Positions 21,485 through 31,537 of a DNA stretch of 64,000 nucleotides are shown here, piece by piece. The translations under genes were made by a program, and so were the position numbers. Source of the stretch: Marsupella aquatica (Eukaryota > Marchantiophyta); the NCBI GenBank assembly GCA_973895155.1, contig OZ316899.1:2108001-2172000 (forward strand), written 5' to 3'. Positions within the stretch are counted from its first letter, which is position 1. Each line of letters starts with the position of its first letter. Below the pieces are notes generated by a model. It worked only from the letters and a program-made list of their open reading frames with translations. It was not told the DNA's origin and searched no databases.

Positions 21485-23157
21485 ACAATGCCACAGATCG
21501 TCATCCTTGGACTTCATGGGGAGTCAGTGGAGAGGCCAGTGGGCTTTCTTTTTTGCAGCAGCATGGTATTGCTGCTCCTGAGGTTGCAGCATAGCAACCA
21601 CAGTTGGCATTCTCTGCACCTTCTGCCGAGGTTACCATTGACAATTGGGAGCCAACTATTGGCCCCAAGATCACTGGAGGTGAGAGACAACATGTACGAC
21701 AGTTTCTACGGAGTTATGGAAGTTGTTTTGCTTTCAACATGCAAGATTTGGGCATGTTAAAGGGACCAGGCATCCGGATAGATTTGGCAGTTGATGCGCC
21801 CATCTTTCGGAGACCATATCGGTATTCCAATATGGAGAGGGCATTGATTCAGGCAAGGTGCCAGGATTTGTTGGCAGCAGGACTTGTGGAGAAGTCATTT
21901 GGTGAGTATGCTTCTGCCACTGTGATGCCAACAAAGAAGGATATGCATGGCAATTGGACTGACAGGAGGATGTGTGGAGACTATCGTCCAATTAATCGGC
22001 AGACTAAGTTTGACAGGTATGCCATGCCCACAGCAGAGGAGATATTTGATGCCATTGGGCATGCAAGAGCGTTTAGCACATTCATTGGATCTCAGGGCTG
22101 GATATCACCAGCTGCCTATTAGGATTGGTGACAGGCAGAAGACAATATTCTGGGGATTGATGCTCATGGGAAGGATGTGTTGTATTAGTGGCTATTCTTA
22201 CCGTTTGGATTGAAGAATGCGCTAGCTGAGTTTCAGAGGGTCATGGATCGGATTTTGGCAGACCTGGATTTTGCCAAATGTTATATCGATGACATTATTG
22301 TGTACAGTGACACTGTGGAGGAGCATGTTGTACATTTGTAGCAGGTGTTTGAGCGGTTGAGAGAGCATGGATTGAAGCTCCATCCTGGCAAATATAAGTT
22401 CTTCCATGACCAGATTGCATATTTAGGGCATATCATTTATCTAGGTGGATTGAGTGTGCAACAAACAAAGGTGGAGGCAATTGCTGGCATCCCTCAGCCT
22501 ACAGATGTGAGTAGAGTCCGAGCATTTTTGGGGCTTGCAAACTTCTACCGAAGGTATGTGAAAGGATTCAATGCAATTGCAAAACCTTTGACGTTACTCA
22601 CAAGACTGGACCATGAGTGGCAGTGGGGTGCTGACCAGGATAGAGCTTTCCATCAGTTGAAGGAGAAGCTCACATCAGCGCCCATCTTGAGGAGACCTAT
22701 CAGGGGCCGTCCATTTAGGTTGCATACTGATTGGAGCATGGTGGGACTTGGAGCAGTGCTCACTCAGGAGGATGATGAGGGAAGGGAGTTTGTGGTAGCA
22801 TATGCCAGTCGATCGAATAACACTGCAGAATCAAGTAGTATGGCTCCTATGAGGGAGAATGCTTGGCTGCAGTGTGGGTAGTAAGTGGCTCATTTTTTAT
22901 GTTACTTGTTTGGTAACCCCTTCACTCTTGTTACGGATCATCAACCACTCAAATGGTTGATGGAGTCAGACAAGCTTACAAGTAAGCTTGCTCGTTGGGC
23001 ACTCATACTTCAGGAGTATGATTTTGAGGTCTTGCATAGACCTGGTCACTTACATCAGGATGCTGATGGATTGAGTCGCAATCCTTGCCCGAGCCAGAGG
23101 GATTTGACAGGAGCACATTGGCATGATGAGGCAGACGAGGAGATGGTGCCACGTTGA
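21485..23157 (+). pseudogene. Reverse transcriptase and RNase H of the DNMT Gypsy element
   Basis: The RT fingers start with RPYRYSNMERALIQ (about 21800) and CGDYRPINRQT (about 21970). After a frameshift near 22085 the frame reads RAGYHQLPIRIGD. The catalytic YIDD is at 22282-22293 (CYIDDIIVYS), then the thumb and connection (GHIIYLGGLSV; FLGLANFYRRYVKGF). RNase H follows (RLHTDWSMVGLGAVL at about 22718; TDHQPLKWLMESDKL at about 22934; ADGLSRNP at about 23063). Stops: TAG at 21592 and about 22339 (each CAG-derived), plus frame breaks near 22150-22230 and 22880. The YIDDIIVYS motif is chromovirus-like. Confidence 0.8.
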
Positions 23158-23466
23158 CATGCTTTTGCTTATTTGTGCTTGTTGCAGAGTGTGGATGGTC
23201 TTGGGGCAGTGACATCATTGGAGAGGCCCAATGCAGACTTTGTGGATCTAGAGATTTCTAGTGAGGAGTCTGTTGGACATGATATTCATGATGATGCAGA
23301 TGTTGTGATGTATCTGCACACGGGCAGCATGCCAGGCATGGTAACTGCCAAGGAGAGAGATCGGATCCTACAACGAGCTAAGAGGTTTAGATGGGAAGGA
23401 TCTCACTTGTTGAGAGTTTGGGATGATGGCAGGGTGCGATTGGTACCTCCTTTATCCCAGTGTGCA

Positions 23467-24579
23467 TGATTGGTGCGACATGCTCATGAAGAGCTTGGAC
23501 ATTTTGGAGTGAAGCGGACCTACGGCTTACTCCAGACCCAGTATTGGTGGCGTGGGATGCATGTTGAGGTGCAACAGTTTGTGGCGCAATGTACTGTGTG
23601 TGACAGAGTGAGAGCATCATTTAATGCTCCTACCCCGTAGTTGCATCCCTTGCCGATTATGGGCTTGGGATATTGTTGGAGTTTAGATTTTGCTGGACCC
23701 TTACCACTGACTAGACGTCACAACCGTTATGCCTTAGTGATGGTGGAGCAATTTTCTAAATGGATTGAGTTGGTTGCATTGCCAGATAAAGGTAGTGAAG
23801 GAGTTGCCTATGCCTTTTTGGACCGTGTATTGAGCCATTTTGGTGCTCCTACTGAGGTTTTGACTGACCAGGGGATTGAGTTTCGTGGAGATTTTCAGGC
23901 CTTGTGTGATCAAGCATTGATTGATCACCGTACAACATCTAGGGATCATCCATAGACAGATGGATTGGCAGAGAGAGTTGTCCAGACAATAAAGAGAGGA
24001 TTGCGGAAATATGGCTTGCAGAAGGGTCACGTGAATGATTGGGATATCCAGCTCCCATGGTTAGCAATGGGATATCGATTAAGTAGGCAAGCATCTCTTG
24101 CATCCTTTTCACCATATTTGTTGCTCTATGGTAGGGAGCCAGTGTTGCCAACAGCCATTCAAAGGGAGGTTGGTGAGGTGTTGCAGTTGGATGACCCTGA
24201 CATGTGGATGCAAGCTTGTTCTTAACGAGCAGACTTGTTTTGGAGAGTGATGCCCATGGCATTTGAGAACTTAGCTATTGCGCAACATCGGGATACTTTG
24301 AGGTATGCCACTATTCGGGGAGGAGGATATCGCCCTAGCATCAAGCAATTTCATTCTAGAGACTATGTGTATTTGCAACAAACAACACCTACTACTTTGG
24401 ATGTCACTGCTGGACGTACTATACTACGAGTGCAAAAGGTTTGCCATCAGGCATTCTGGTTTTAGAAGGTCGTGATGGTATGGTTTGGAAGGATCATGTG
24501 CGCAACTGTGCACCTTGTCACCTTCCAAACATTGATGATAGCATAGATCCTAGTCTAGCAGTGATACCTGCAGGCTTAT
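23467..24579 (+). pseudogene. Integrase of the DNMT Gypsy element
   Basis: The zinc-binding HHCC region is at about 23485-23610 (HEELGHFGVKRTY, then CTVCDRV). The catalytic DDE core has D in SLDFAGP (about 23683), D in LTDQGIEF (about 23865) and E in LAERVVQTI (about 23966). The C-terminal domain includes HSRDYVYLQQ (about 24350) and, after a +1 shift near 24440, EGRDGMVWKDHVRNCAPCHL (about 24462-24520). This last motif resembles Gypsy integrase tails and runs in frame into the PHD finger. Stops: TGA 23467, TAG 23638, TAG 23953, TAA 24223, all single C-to-T changes. No chromodomain is seen; the PHD finger takes its usual place. Confidence 0.8.
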
Positions 24580-24581
24580 AA

Positions 24582-24722
24582 TGTATGTTGTGTGGATCCG
24601 CCCGTGGAGCTGCAACCATGTTGATTTGTGATGGTTGCTCAAGAGGTTGGCACTTAGCGTGTTTGACGCCACCTCTTGATTCAGTCCCTGAAGGACGGTG
24701 GTTATGTCCCAATTGTAGATAG
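24582..24722 (+). pseudogene. PHD finger at the C-terminus of the Gypsy polyprotein
   Basis: The frame encodes a complete C4HC3 PHD pattern: CMLC, 11 residues, CDGC, 4 residues, H, two residues, C, 14 residues (ending EGRWL), CPNC, then R and stop TAG at 24720. The typical Trp before the last Cys pair is present. PHD fingers commonly bind the histone H3 tail. The frame is continuous with the integrase tail except for one TAA at 24579-24581, a likely CAA-derived stop. I infer that the finger was part of the polyprotein and could direct integration to chromatin, as chromodomains do in chromoviruses. Confidence 0.8.
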
Positions 24723-24785
24723 AGAGTGGCTTTAGTTAGCACAAAACTCATTAGGCAGTATAGATTGCAGGCAGACGATTAACGA

Positions 24786-26005
24786 TGGGGCTCCTTGTAG
24801 TTTGCTATGAAGAACCAAAAACAGATTTATAGGTCTTCAAACTCGGTATTCGTTCCCGTAAAGAACAAGATGGGGTTGATTTGATACATAAAAACACAAA
24901 TGAGAGTTTAAGGACTCTCTTTAACACATAGTAATCAGGATTGATTACTTTAATAAGGTATTTTGAAGATCGCTCCACAGCGGTGAGTAGTTTTTGATGA
25001 TAACTCAACATCATATAACCATCAATTAAGTAAAAGGTTGCAATTAACAAAACACAAGGAAAAATCTCTTAGAGTATGTTTAAGGGAGTTTGGAATATAC
25101 CAAGGTTACTCCTTAGACATAAGCAATAATGGAATGACTTTAAGGGAATTCAAATCCACACAGCTTTTCAGATCTAAACTGCATACTAGAGTATCCTTTT
25201 AAAATGCCGGCAACATGTCTTGACTTTTCTTCCTAAGTGATACTTAGTCAAGATCTAAAAGGATAAATACTTCAGCATTTAAATGGTACTAAGCAACATG
25301 AAGGTGAAAACATCATTTCCAATGCAACTTAAACTCAATGGGTTAACTCTAAGAACTTGTGAGATTACAATGTGACACCCAAGTGGAATCTGACATTATA
25401 ATTCACGAGATTCATAACTGAGGTTTTACTTCAAGTATTTGGGTTCCAAAATACAAGAAGGAGGTAAGTCCCTCCTAGGATTGCCTGCTCTGAACTTCAA
25501 AAAGTCCAAAATCACAAGGACAACACCAAGGGGCGACAAGTCATGTCTGACTTACTTACTGCTGCTTATTAGAAGTGGAAGGTACTTATAGTGAAAAACA
25601 TCGAGGAAAAACCCTTGGGGGTTGAAGAGTCATGACCCTTCAAAACCCTCAAAAAGTCAAAAATGAAAACTAAGTATGAAAAGGTCTAAAACTAACTAAG
25701 TTAAGTTTACCGTAGTATCGTAAGATCGTAATTCGTAAAAGCGTAGGTTCGTAAGATCGTAATTCGTAAAAGCGTAGGCGCGGGAACTTAACGATAACCC
25801 TAAACTCAGCAAACTAAAGTATTTCTAACTTTCTAACTACAATCCAAAGTGATTGAGACTTTGCCAATGTGTTTTCCTATGTATAAGTTGTCTACTGAAA
25901 AAAAAGACTTGATGAGTTTTGGAATCTTAAAACATGTCTAATAAAATCGAGCGGGGTACAGTAACTGAAACTGCCTCTGACACTTAACAAAATTGCAGGT
26001 CTGCT
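24786..26005 (-). repeat. Downstream flank of the 803-aa ORF unit, repeat family A
   Basis: It is AT-rich and non-coding. The stretch 24826-25400 is related to 59470-60100 (shared blocks: tattcgttccc, caattaacaaaa(c/t)aca, ccaaggttact, aacatgtct(t/c)). At 25706-25782 there is a 31-bp direct repeat (cgtaagatcgtaattcgtaa type, two copies). Because the adjacent ORF is on the minus strand, this is its 3' side. Confidence 0.65.
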
Positions 26006-28417
26006 TCAATCTTTTGGTTGTCGAATATCCTCTGGTTCTCTAATTTCTACTTTCCAAATAGTGCGCGTCCGAATAGCTTCCCTTACTTCATCACAGTGAG
26101 GTTGATCCCGGATGTAAGGTAGACATCTCATCTGTCTTCCCCAATACATAAGTGGCATCCTTTTCTCCAAAAAGCACTGGTTGATTCTGATTGCTTCCCG
26201 TAAGATGCCTATGACATCTAAACAATTGCACGAGGTGGCGTAGACAGATGGGTAGAATTGTAAGAACATCTCTGTACTCAGCATCTTGTTGTAGGAGGAT
26301 CGTAATTTCCACTGCACATCCCGGAAGTAGCGAGTGTAGTTTGTTAGCTGCTGCGTGCTGATGTTGTTCCATACTCGCTGCTTGTCTTCATAAGAAGTGG
26401 TTGAAGTAAGGATAACCTTGGGTCCAGTGGGAATATATGAGTGATCAGGGGTAGTAGACTTGTTGCTCTGTTTTAGAAAAATCAGTAAGAAATCTAAAGC
26501 ATAAGCGGCTATATTTCCCAAATAGGCCAGGATTAAATCCGGGTCATCAACTTCAACATCACCTTGTAGAAACATAACGGCCAGTATAGGTCGGAAGTAG
26601 ACTGAATCTGTCCAGTACTCATCAAACTGAGCCAACTCCACGCGAGAGGTACCAATCATCCTGAGATCAAAAATGTAGCTAGCCTCTGCTTTCTTCAAAT
26701 AATAAAACCTCCAGAACTCACTTATAGGCGGTGTATTGGCATGCATAACCTTACAAGTGGTGACATACTTCTGGACTTGTTGCTCTGGTGTTCTAGGCTC
26801 CATTTTATAGATGATAGCGTTTCTAGGAGTCTGGGTAGAAGAAGTGACAACTGCAACAAGGTTGGGGTTAGATCGCAAGGCTGCATTAACTCTTTCGAAT
26901 CCCTGATCTGGTGAGTCACAGACTGGAATATCATAGGGAGAGAAGTATTCTGGTGTGGATGGAGGATCAGAATCTTCAGAAAAGGGAAATCCTTGCTGAG
27001 AGAAGGGCTGTGTGGAGTGCAAAGATTTATGAGGTAGACTATCAGTAGGCTCATAATTTGAATCAGGACTATAGGGAAACTGAGAGAATGGCAGTGGGGA
27101 GCGTGAAGGTTCAGGTCTATCAAGAAATTCATCGACTATGGAGGTGACTTCTTCTGAACGGCAGCCTAACATAGTAGTTAACTCATGGACAATCTTAAGG
27201 CAGGAGTGATGTTCTACAGATGAGCAGGGAGGAGGCTCTGAATTTGTAGGTGAGGTCTCCTTCAAGTCCGTAGGGGATGGAACTGAGATTTGAGCCCTAG
27301 TCTTAACAGCAAAAAGTTCCTCTGTGGAGAACTGAATTTCTGCTGGAGGTGAAGATGATGGCGAATTCTCATGATCCGGAGATGAAAGTGCAGAAGGAGG
27401 AACCTGTGTCACTGCATCATGGCGCAATTGCTCAATGGTCTCGTACAGTGAATGAAAGTCACAGTTGAGCAAAGCACACACCTTACTGATCAGGGTCTGA
27501 TTGGAGTCGTCCTGTGCAAGTCGAATAGGAAACTTCCCAATTCCTGTGGAAAGGGGTGGTGAGGGGATCCTTGGGTAGTCTATCATCTCAGCATCTGTAG
27601 TAAGTGCTTCTAGGTCCATGGGTACCTCATCTGAAGGACTTGAATTGTGAAGACTTGCCCGGCTGCCTGGAGAAGCTGGCGATATGACGTTTGCCTCTTC
27701 TGCTGTAGTAGGCATAATTTCATCTTGTTCCCACAACTTGGAGATTTCTTCCATAAGATAATCTCTCTCCATCACCTCCTCAGGAAGTGAGCAATCAAAA
27801 GCGGAGTATAGCTGGGCTAGATAGTTTTGCAGTTGAGTTGATTGACTCGCCCTTAATGTCCGAAGTTGATCCCTCACAACATTGAAAAATACCAAAGCCC
27901 AATTGACCTTTACTCTACCACTGTGCGCAGCGATGATGGTATTGGCCAGAGAAATGGAGCAAACAGTTGGTTTCTTGGGATGAAAAATAGGAACCAAAAA
28001 TTCCAAAAGAATTCTTAGCTCCAAATGATTGCATTGACTCACAATCCAGCCATTTCTCTTATTCCGGGTACCTGAAAAGTATGGAGTGGATGTATCATCC
28101 TTGGGCGAAAGTAGCGCTTCTCCGTCAGCAGAACATCCAAAAGCATACGCGAAGTGATCTATGGTCCATTTGCTGGGCCGTCCTCGAATAGAAGTAGGCG
28201 AAGGTGAGGCGACAATTGATCCTCTGACAAAATCTTCCAGGTAGGTGTCCAACTCTGAAGTCCATGGTAGTCGTAATAATTTCTCCAGTCCAAGCTCTCT
28301 CAAGGATTGGCGTAATGATTCATAGCTCTCTTCGGTCCTGGGGAGCCTGATGACAAGCGCTTTTGGAATTGCCATAGAATCAATGAGGTATTCCTCATCA
28401 CAATCAAATGTTGCCAT
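26006..28417 (-). CDS. Intact 803-aa ORF of unknown function, probably from a mobile element
   Basis: This is the longest undamaged frame in the window: ATG at 28417, TGA at 26006-26008, no stop. The N-terminal third (residues about 1-200) looks globular and alpha-helical, with blocks GRPSKWTIDHFAYAFG and VKVNWALVFFNVVRDQL. The middle (about 240-520) is Ser/Pro/Glu-rich and probably disordered. The C-terminal third (about 530-803) is again globular (FWRFYYLKKAEASYIFDLRM; YATSCNCLDVIGIL). There is no signal peptide and no zinc motif. The N-terminal pattern recalls loosely defined plant 'putative transposon protein' families, but I cannot confirm that. Repeats with a cgtaagat core lie on both sides, and a related flank without the ORF lies near 59470, so it may be the protein of a non-autonomous or novel element. 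Confidence 0.7.
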   Translation of the reverse strand: MATFDCDEEYLIDSMAIPKALVIRLPRTEESYESLRQSLRELGLEKLLRLPWTSELDTYLEDFVRGSIVASPSPTSIRGRPSKWTIDHFAYAFGCSADGEALLSPKDDTSTPYFSGTRNKRNGWIVSQCNHLELRILLEFLVPIFHPKKPTVCSISLANTIIAAHSGRVKVNWALVFFNVVRDQLRTLRASQSTQLQNYLAQLYSAFDCSLPEEVMERDYLMEEISKLWEQDEIMPTTAEEANVISPASPGSRASLHNSSPSDEVPMDLEALTTDAEMIDYPRIPSPPLSTGIGKFPIRLAQDDSNQTLISKVCALLNCDFHSLYETIEQLRHDAVTQVPPSALSSPDHENSPSSSPPAEIQFSTEELFAVKTRAQISVPSPTDLKETSPTNSEPPPCSSVEHHSCLKIVHELTTMLGCRSEEVTSIVDEFLDRPEPSRSPLPFSQFPYSPDSNYEPTDSLPHKSLHSTQPFSQQGFPFSEDSDPPSTPEYFSPYDIPVCDSPDQGFERVNAALRSNPNLVAVVTSSTQTPRNAIIYKMEPRTPEQQVQKYVTTCKVMHANTPPISEFWRFYYLKKAEASYIFDLRMIGTSRVELAQFDEYWTDSVYFRPILAVMFLQGDVEVDDPDLILAYLGNIAAYALDFLLIFLKQSNKSTTPDHSYIPTGPKVILTSTTSYEDKQRVWNNISTQQLTNYTRYFRDVQWKLRSSYNKMLSTEMFLQFYPSVYATSCNCLDVIGILREAIRINQCFLEKRMPLMYWGRQMRCLPYIRDQPHCDEVREAIRTRTIWKVEIREPEDIRQPKD

Positions 28418-28813
28418 AGCTCTCGGGTTCACAAATCTTGAGGTGGATGCTGATCAAATGAAGCGGAGCGATGCTTGTAAGCGTCGGAAATAGTCATGCA
28501 GAGAGTGATTCGCTTTGGTCGTAAGATTTCACGCGATGCGGCTCATAGTGTACTTTCCGCCTGTTAGTCTTGCAACGGCATAATCTTCTAGTACCGCGTA
28601 AGTTCGTAAATCGTAAGGTAATAAGATCGTAAGATCGTAAGATCGTATCTTACTAAAAGGCGTAAAAAATGTAAGTTTAAGTGAACTTAAACTTTAGCGA
28701 CCAGAAAATTTAAAAATTTGCACTTAATCTTAGCTTTTCAAGTTTACTGTATATCCACACGTGCCTGACTCTATGCTCTCAGTCTAAGTTTGTCTAATTT
28801 TTCCTTTGATCAG
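28418..28813 (-). repeat. Upstream flank of the 803-aa ORF, with cgtaag repeats
   Basis: Three adjoining copies of 'aagatcgt' and several cgtaa variants lie at about 28597-28670. The same words occur 3' of the ORF at 25706-25782. The sequence is otherwise AT-rich. The minus-strand promoter should be here, but no clear TATA box is visible. Confidence 0.55.
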
Positions 28814-28939
28814 ATGCCAAAGGTGGGAATCATGCAAGCTCTTGAAGAGGGCAATGAAACAATCTCAGAACACCCAACCCCTTCAAGACCTCTAAGTACG
28901 GATGTTCTGAAGTCAGCGTCTTCACCAACTGTGTTGAAG
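28814..28939 (+). CDS. Penultimate exon of a probable CACTA-type or domesticated transposon gene
   Basis: An acceptor (ttttgatcag) ends at 28813, and the exon runs 42 codons to a donor gtgaca at 28940. The sequence is hydrophilic, without a domain of its own (EEGNETISEHPTPSRPL). It joins in phase 0 to the exon at 29156-29416. Upstream exons are missing, probably displaced by the 803-aa ORF unit. Confidence 0.45.
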
Positions 28940-29155
28940 GTGACAATCTTCATAGATTTCTCCTTTTCTAAATTAATTACTATCATTTTGCATCTGTTCA
29001 TTATCCTGCATTATGCATGATTCACTTAGCAGTGATTACATCCCTTGAAATGGCGCACATCAGTATTGTTGCAAGCCAAGGGTTCATTGGCACCGCAGAT
29101 TAAAAATATGGTCTCTAATTAAATTAGCCGTAATATATTGATTTACTGCTGGCAG

Positions 29156-29416
29156 TTCAAGATTGGGGACGTGGTGAAATTGAAGTCCCCAGTGGACTCT
29201 CGGGTTGTTGCTCTTGCAACAGTGCAGGGAGTCTGGGGGCAAGATTTTTACAATGGCAATGAAATTCCACTAGGACATTTGATCGTGATTGCAAATGAGG
29301 TGTTTGAACAGGATGCACCTCTACTTGAGAAAGAGCATCCAAACTCTCAGGTCAAATTTCTGAAGGATGTGGGCGACAGACATTTCTTGTGGTACCAGAA
29401 GTTGATGAGGAAGTAG
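29156..29416 (+). CDS. Last exon of the same gene, plant transposase-like C-terminal domain
   Basis: An acceptor (tactgctggcag) ends at 29155; the frame closes with TAG at 29416. The 86 residues start FKIGDVVKLKSPVDSRVVAL and end DRHFLWYQKLMRK. This layout, a beta-rich module with 'VG..V.LKS' then 'A.G.V' and a final aromatic-rich 'W..L', resembles the C-terminal module of plant Ptta/En/Spm-type transposon proteins. The exon has no stop or frameshift, unlike most elements here. It could be a fragment of a CACTA element or a domesticated gene. Function is unproven. Confidence 0.5.
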   Translation, partial: FKIGDVVKLKSPVDSRVVALATVQGVWGQDFYNGNEIPLGHLIVIANEVFEQDAPLLEKEHPNSQVKFLKDVGDRHFLWYQKLMRK

Positions 29417-30357
29417 CAAGGAGTTGTTTTTTGATAGAATGTAGTGACTTGAGCTCTTTGGTTCAAGCTCGAGTAGTTTTGATGCACAAGCTGAGTTGGC
29501 CAATAGACTTGTTTTGTGATTAGTTCATCCAGGAAATACTTTACTGTGATTCTGAACAGTCGATCATGTACATTGGAGGTGAAATGAAGTCTACAGTCTC
29601 TATGCAGAATTTTATATTCATTCAATGGCTTTTTGTGTATATTTGCAATGTATATATCCTCTTGCAGTTGATTTCTAAGACATGTCTTTCTAGCTAGACA
29701 ATTTGTCAGGATGATTGGAAATAGGACCAATTGGGAGAATTGGTCCAATTATGAAATGACACAAAGGACTAACTAAATAACTTCCATGAAGTCATAAATG
29801 ACTGAGCGGAAAAGACTCAAATATTGGTAATATAAGACATCAACAAAATCACTCCGATAGTAGTCATTATAAACATGTCCTAAATAACTACAATTATCTC
29901 CACGTGTACCCTACTAGGAATTAAGCTATCAAAGTGTCACCTGTTGGCTGCTGGGATGATATAAAGGAGACACGTGTCCACTTGTAATTTGGTTTGTGTG
30001 GCTCAGACCTTCCACGTGTCTAAATGCTATTTGATGGCTTTAGACACATGTTGTTTCCTTATTTGATGAGTCATAACACAATTCAACTCTGATTTTGAGT
30101 TATTTAAGACCATCAGTTCTTTTTAACGAAACACAATTCAACTAAGATTTTGAGTTATTTAAGACCGTCAGTCTCCCAATGGACGGTGTCATAAACAACC
30201 TGCAATTTGCAGTTGTTGATAAAAACAACTCTATGTCCAAAAGGACTACTATACCAAAGCGACTTGCCTTTGTGAACTCAAATGAATGAGTTGTAAATTG
30301 TCCCAAACCACTCATAAGCTAGTCATTTTTTCAGTAATAAAAACATCATTTCCTTCT
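29417..30357. other. Non-coding interval with a 44-bp direct repeat
   Basis: The first part is probably the 3' UTR of the upstream exon pair. At 30076-30119 and 30131-30174 a block 'acacaattcaact(c/a)(t/a)gatttt' plus its tail is repeated directly with few differences. Confidence 0.55.
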
Positions 30358-30780
30358 AGTGGGAGGTCTACAACTGGGTTTGTTTTTACTCTTGGAGGAG
30401 GATGTATTAGTTGGAAATCTACCTTGCAGAAGTGTATATCTCAGTCTACTACAGAAGCAGAGTATGTTGCAGCAGCTGAAGCAGCAAAGGAAGCAATTTG
30501 GTTGGATAAGTTGATTGCGGAGATGGGTTTAGAGCATGACAAAATGACTCTAAACTATGATAGTCAGAGTGCTCTTCACTTGGCTGCTAACCAGGTGATG
30601 GATAGCAGGGTGAAGCACATTGATATCAGGTACCATTTTATCAAGCAAGCAGTGTCTGATAAAACTTTTGAGCTAGTCAAGATTGATGGAAAGCTCAATC
30701 CCGCTGATGCCTTTACCAAAGTGATTCCTTTGGAGAGTTTCTCAAGACACCGTGCTACTTTGCAAGTTTTGCAGTTGTAG
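30358..30780 (+). pseudogene. Copia RNase H, C-terminal end of pol
   Basis: The frame shows the classic Copia ending: SGRSTTGFVFTLGGGCISW, then STTEAEYVAAAEAAKEAIWL, the HIDIRYHFI block and NPADAFTKVIPL, with TAG at 30778-30780. RNase H degrades the RNA strand during reverse transcription. The upstream RT is gone: similarity starts abruptly near 30355. It is followed by a polypurine tract and LTR in the correct order. No stop falls inside the piece, so it is less decayed than its neighbours. Confidence 0.85.
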
Positions 30781-30973
30781 TGCAAGTAGAGTTATTTAGC
30801 AATGTGTAATTATTTGTATATGGATTACTCATTCCTATTTGGCTACGACTTAGTTCTAGTTAACCCTTAGTTAACCCTTGTGGTTTTTAGGGGGAGACCT
30901 GGTTTGGTGATTGTCTAGAATTTCCCGTTGAGGATTCCATATGGTAGCAATTAGTCCAGTCCCCAAGACAAGA

Positions 30974-30987
30974 GTCAAGGGGGAGTT
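30974..30987 (+). promoter_or_regulatory. Copia polypurine tract
   Basis: gtcaagggggagtt lies immediately before the TGTTAG start of the LTR. It is the expected primer site for plus-strand synthesis. Confidence 0.75.
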
Positions 30988-31299
30988 TGTTAGATATTGC
31001 TCTAGTCTTGTGACTCATGAGCTAACCACAGTTAGTCTAACTCGAGTTAGGACTTAGCTAATGTTAGCGGTAGTGCTGGTGTGCATATAGCCAGGGCTGA
31101 TGCCAGACCCTAGTGAAACTTAGGCTCATTGTTATGGAGCTAGTTGAGAGATAGGGAGAGCTTGTGCTGTGGATGCTTGGTATGGCCGGTCGGCCTAGAG
31201 TGCAGTAAAGCTCTTGTGTGTTCCCGTGGACGTAGCCTCATGTGGAGGTGAACCACGTATCTCTCTGTGTCAACTATTGTGCGTTGGATGGTTCATGGG
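30988..31299 (+). repeat. Copia 3' LTR
   Basis: It starts TGTTAGATATTGC after the polypurine tract. It includes 'aggtgaaccacgt', common near Copia LTR ends. The right border is approximate, because another LTR fragment begins at 31300. Parts (taggctcattgtta ... gagagagcttgtgct) match 59140-59200. Confidence 0.65.
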
Positions 31300-31537
31300 T
31301 GTCACGTTGTCAGCCTTGGCCTTACTCCGGGCTTCGGCTTAAATAGGCACATCCTTTGTCAAAATGAGGGTTCGGGCAGGGAGGGAGGCACGGAATGCAC
31401 CCAACTTACATAAAATAGCGCTAAGTGCACCTATCGTCATATACAGACACCTCCTAGGTATGATTTGTGTTCCACCGCCGTAACGTACCTCAATCGATAG
31501 CAGGATCGACCCTGGCTTAAGGGCTTCTAAGCCTTCC
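31300..31537 (-). repeat. Fragment of the ORF-bearing LTR (outer end only)
   Basis: It matches 13006-13240 closely (tgtcacg(c/t) start, ggcttcggctta, gagggttcgggcagg, aatcgatagcagga). It holds only the LTR end next to the primer site, not the ORF. Confidence 0.85.

Larger units (their letters stand above)
17560..24722 (+). mobile_element. Gypsy retrotransposon with DNA methyltransferase and PHD finger
   Basis: Order on the plus strand: gag with zinc knuckles, protease, DNMT3-like methyltransferase, reverse transcriptase, RNase H, integrase, PHD finger. Domain order PR-RT-RH-IN and the YIDDIIVYS motif mark it as Gypsy (Metaviridae). It has many stops of CAG-to-TAG type and a few frameshifts, so this copy is dead. 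LTRs are not identifiable: another repeat begins about 65 bp after the PHD finger. Each domain is listed separately. Confidence 0.85.

Noticed and set aside
17560-24722. Fungal RIP as the cause of the stop codons
   Set aside because: The elements and the NLR gene are plant-like, and the changes centre on CAG and CG rather than the RIP-preferred CA in all contexts; plant CHG/CG methylation decay is simpler.
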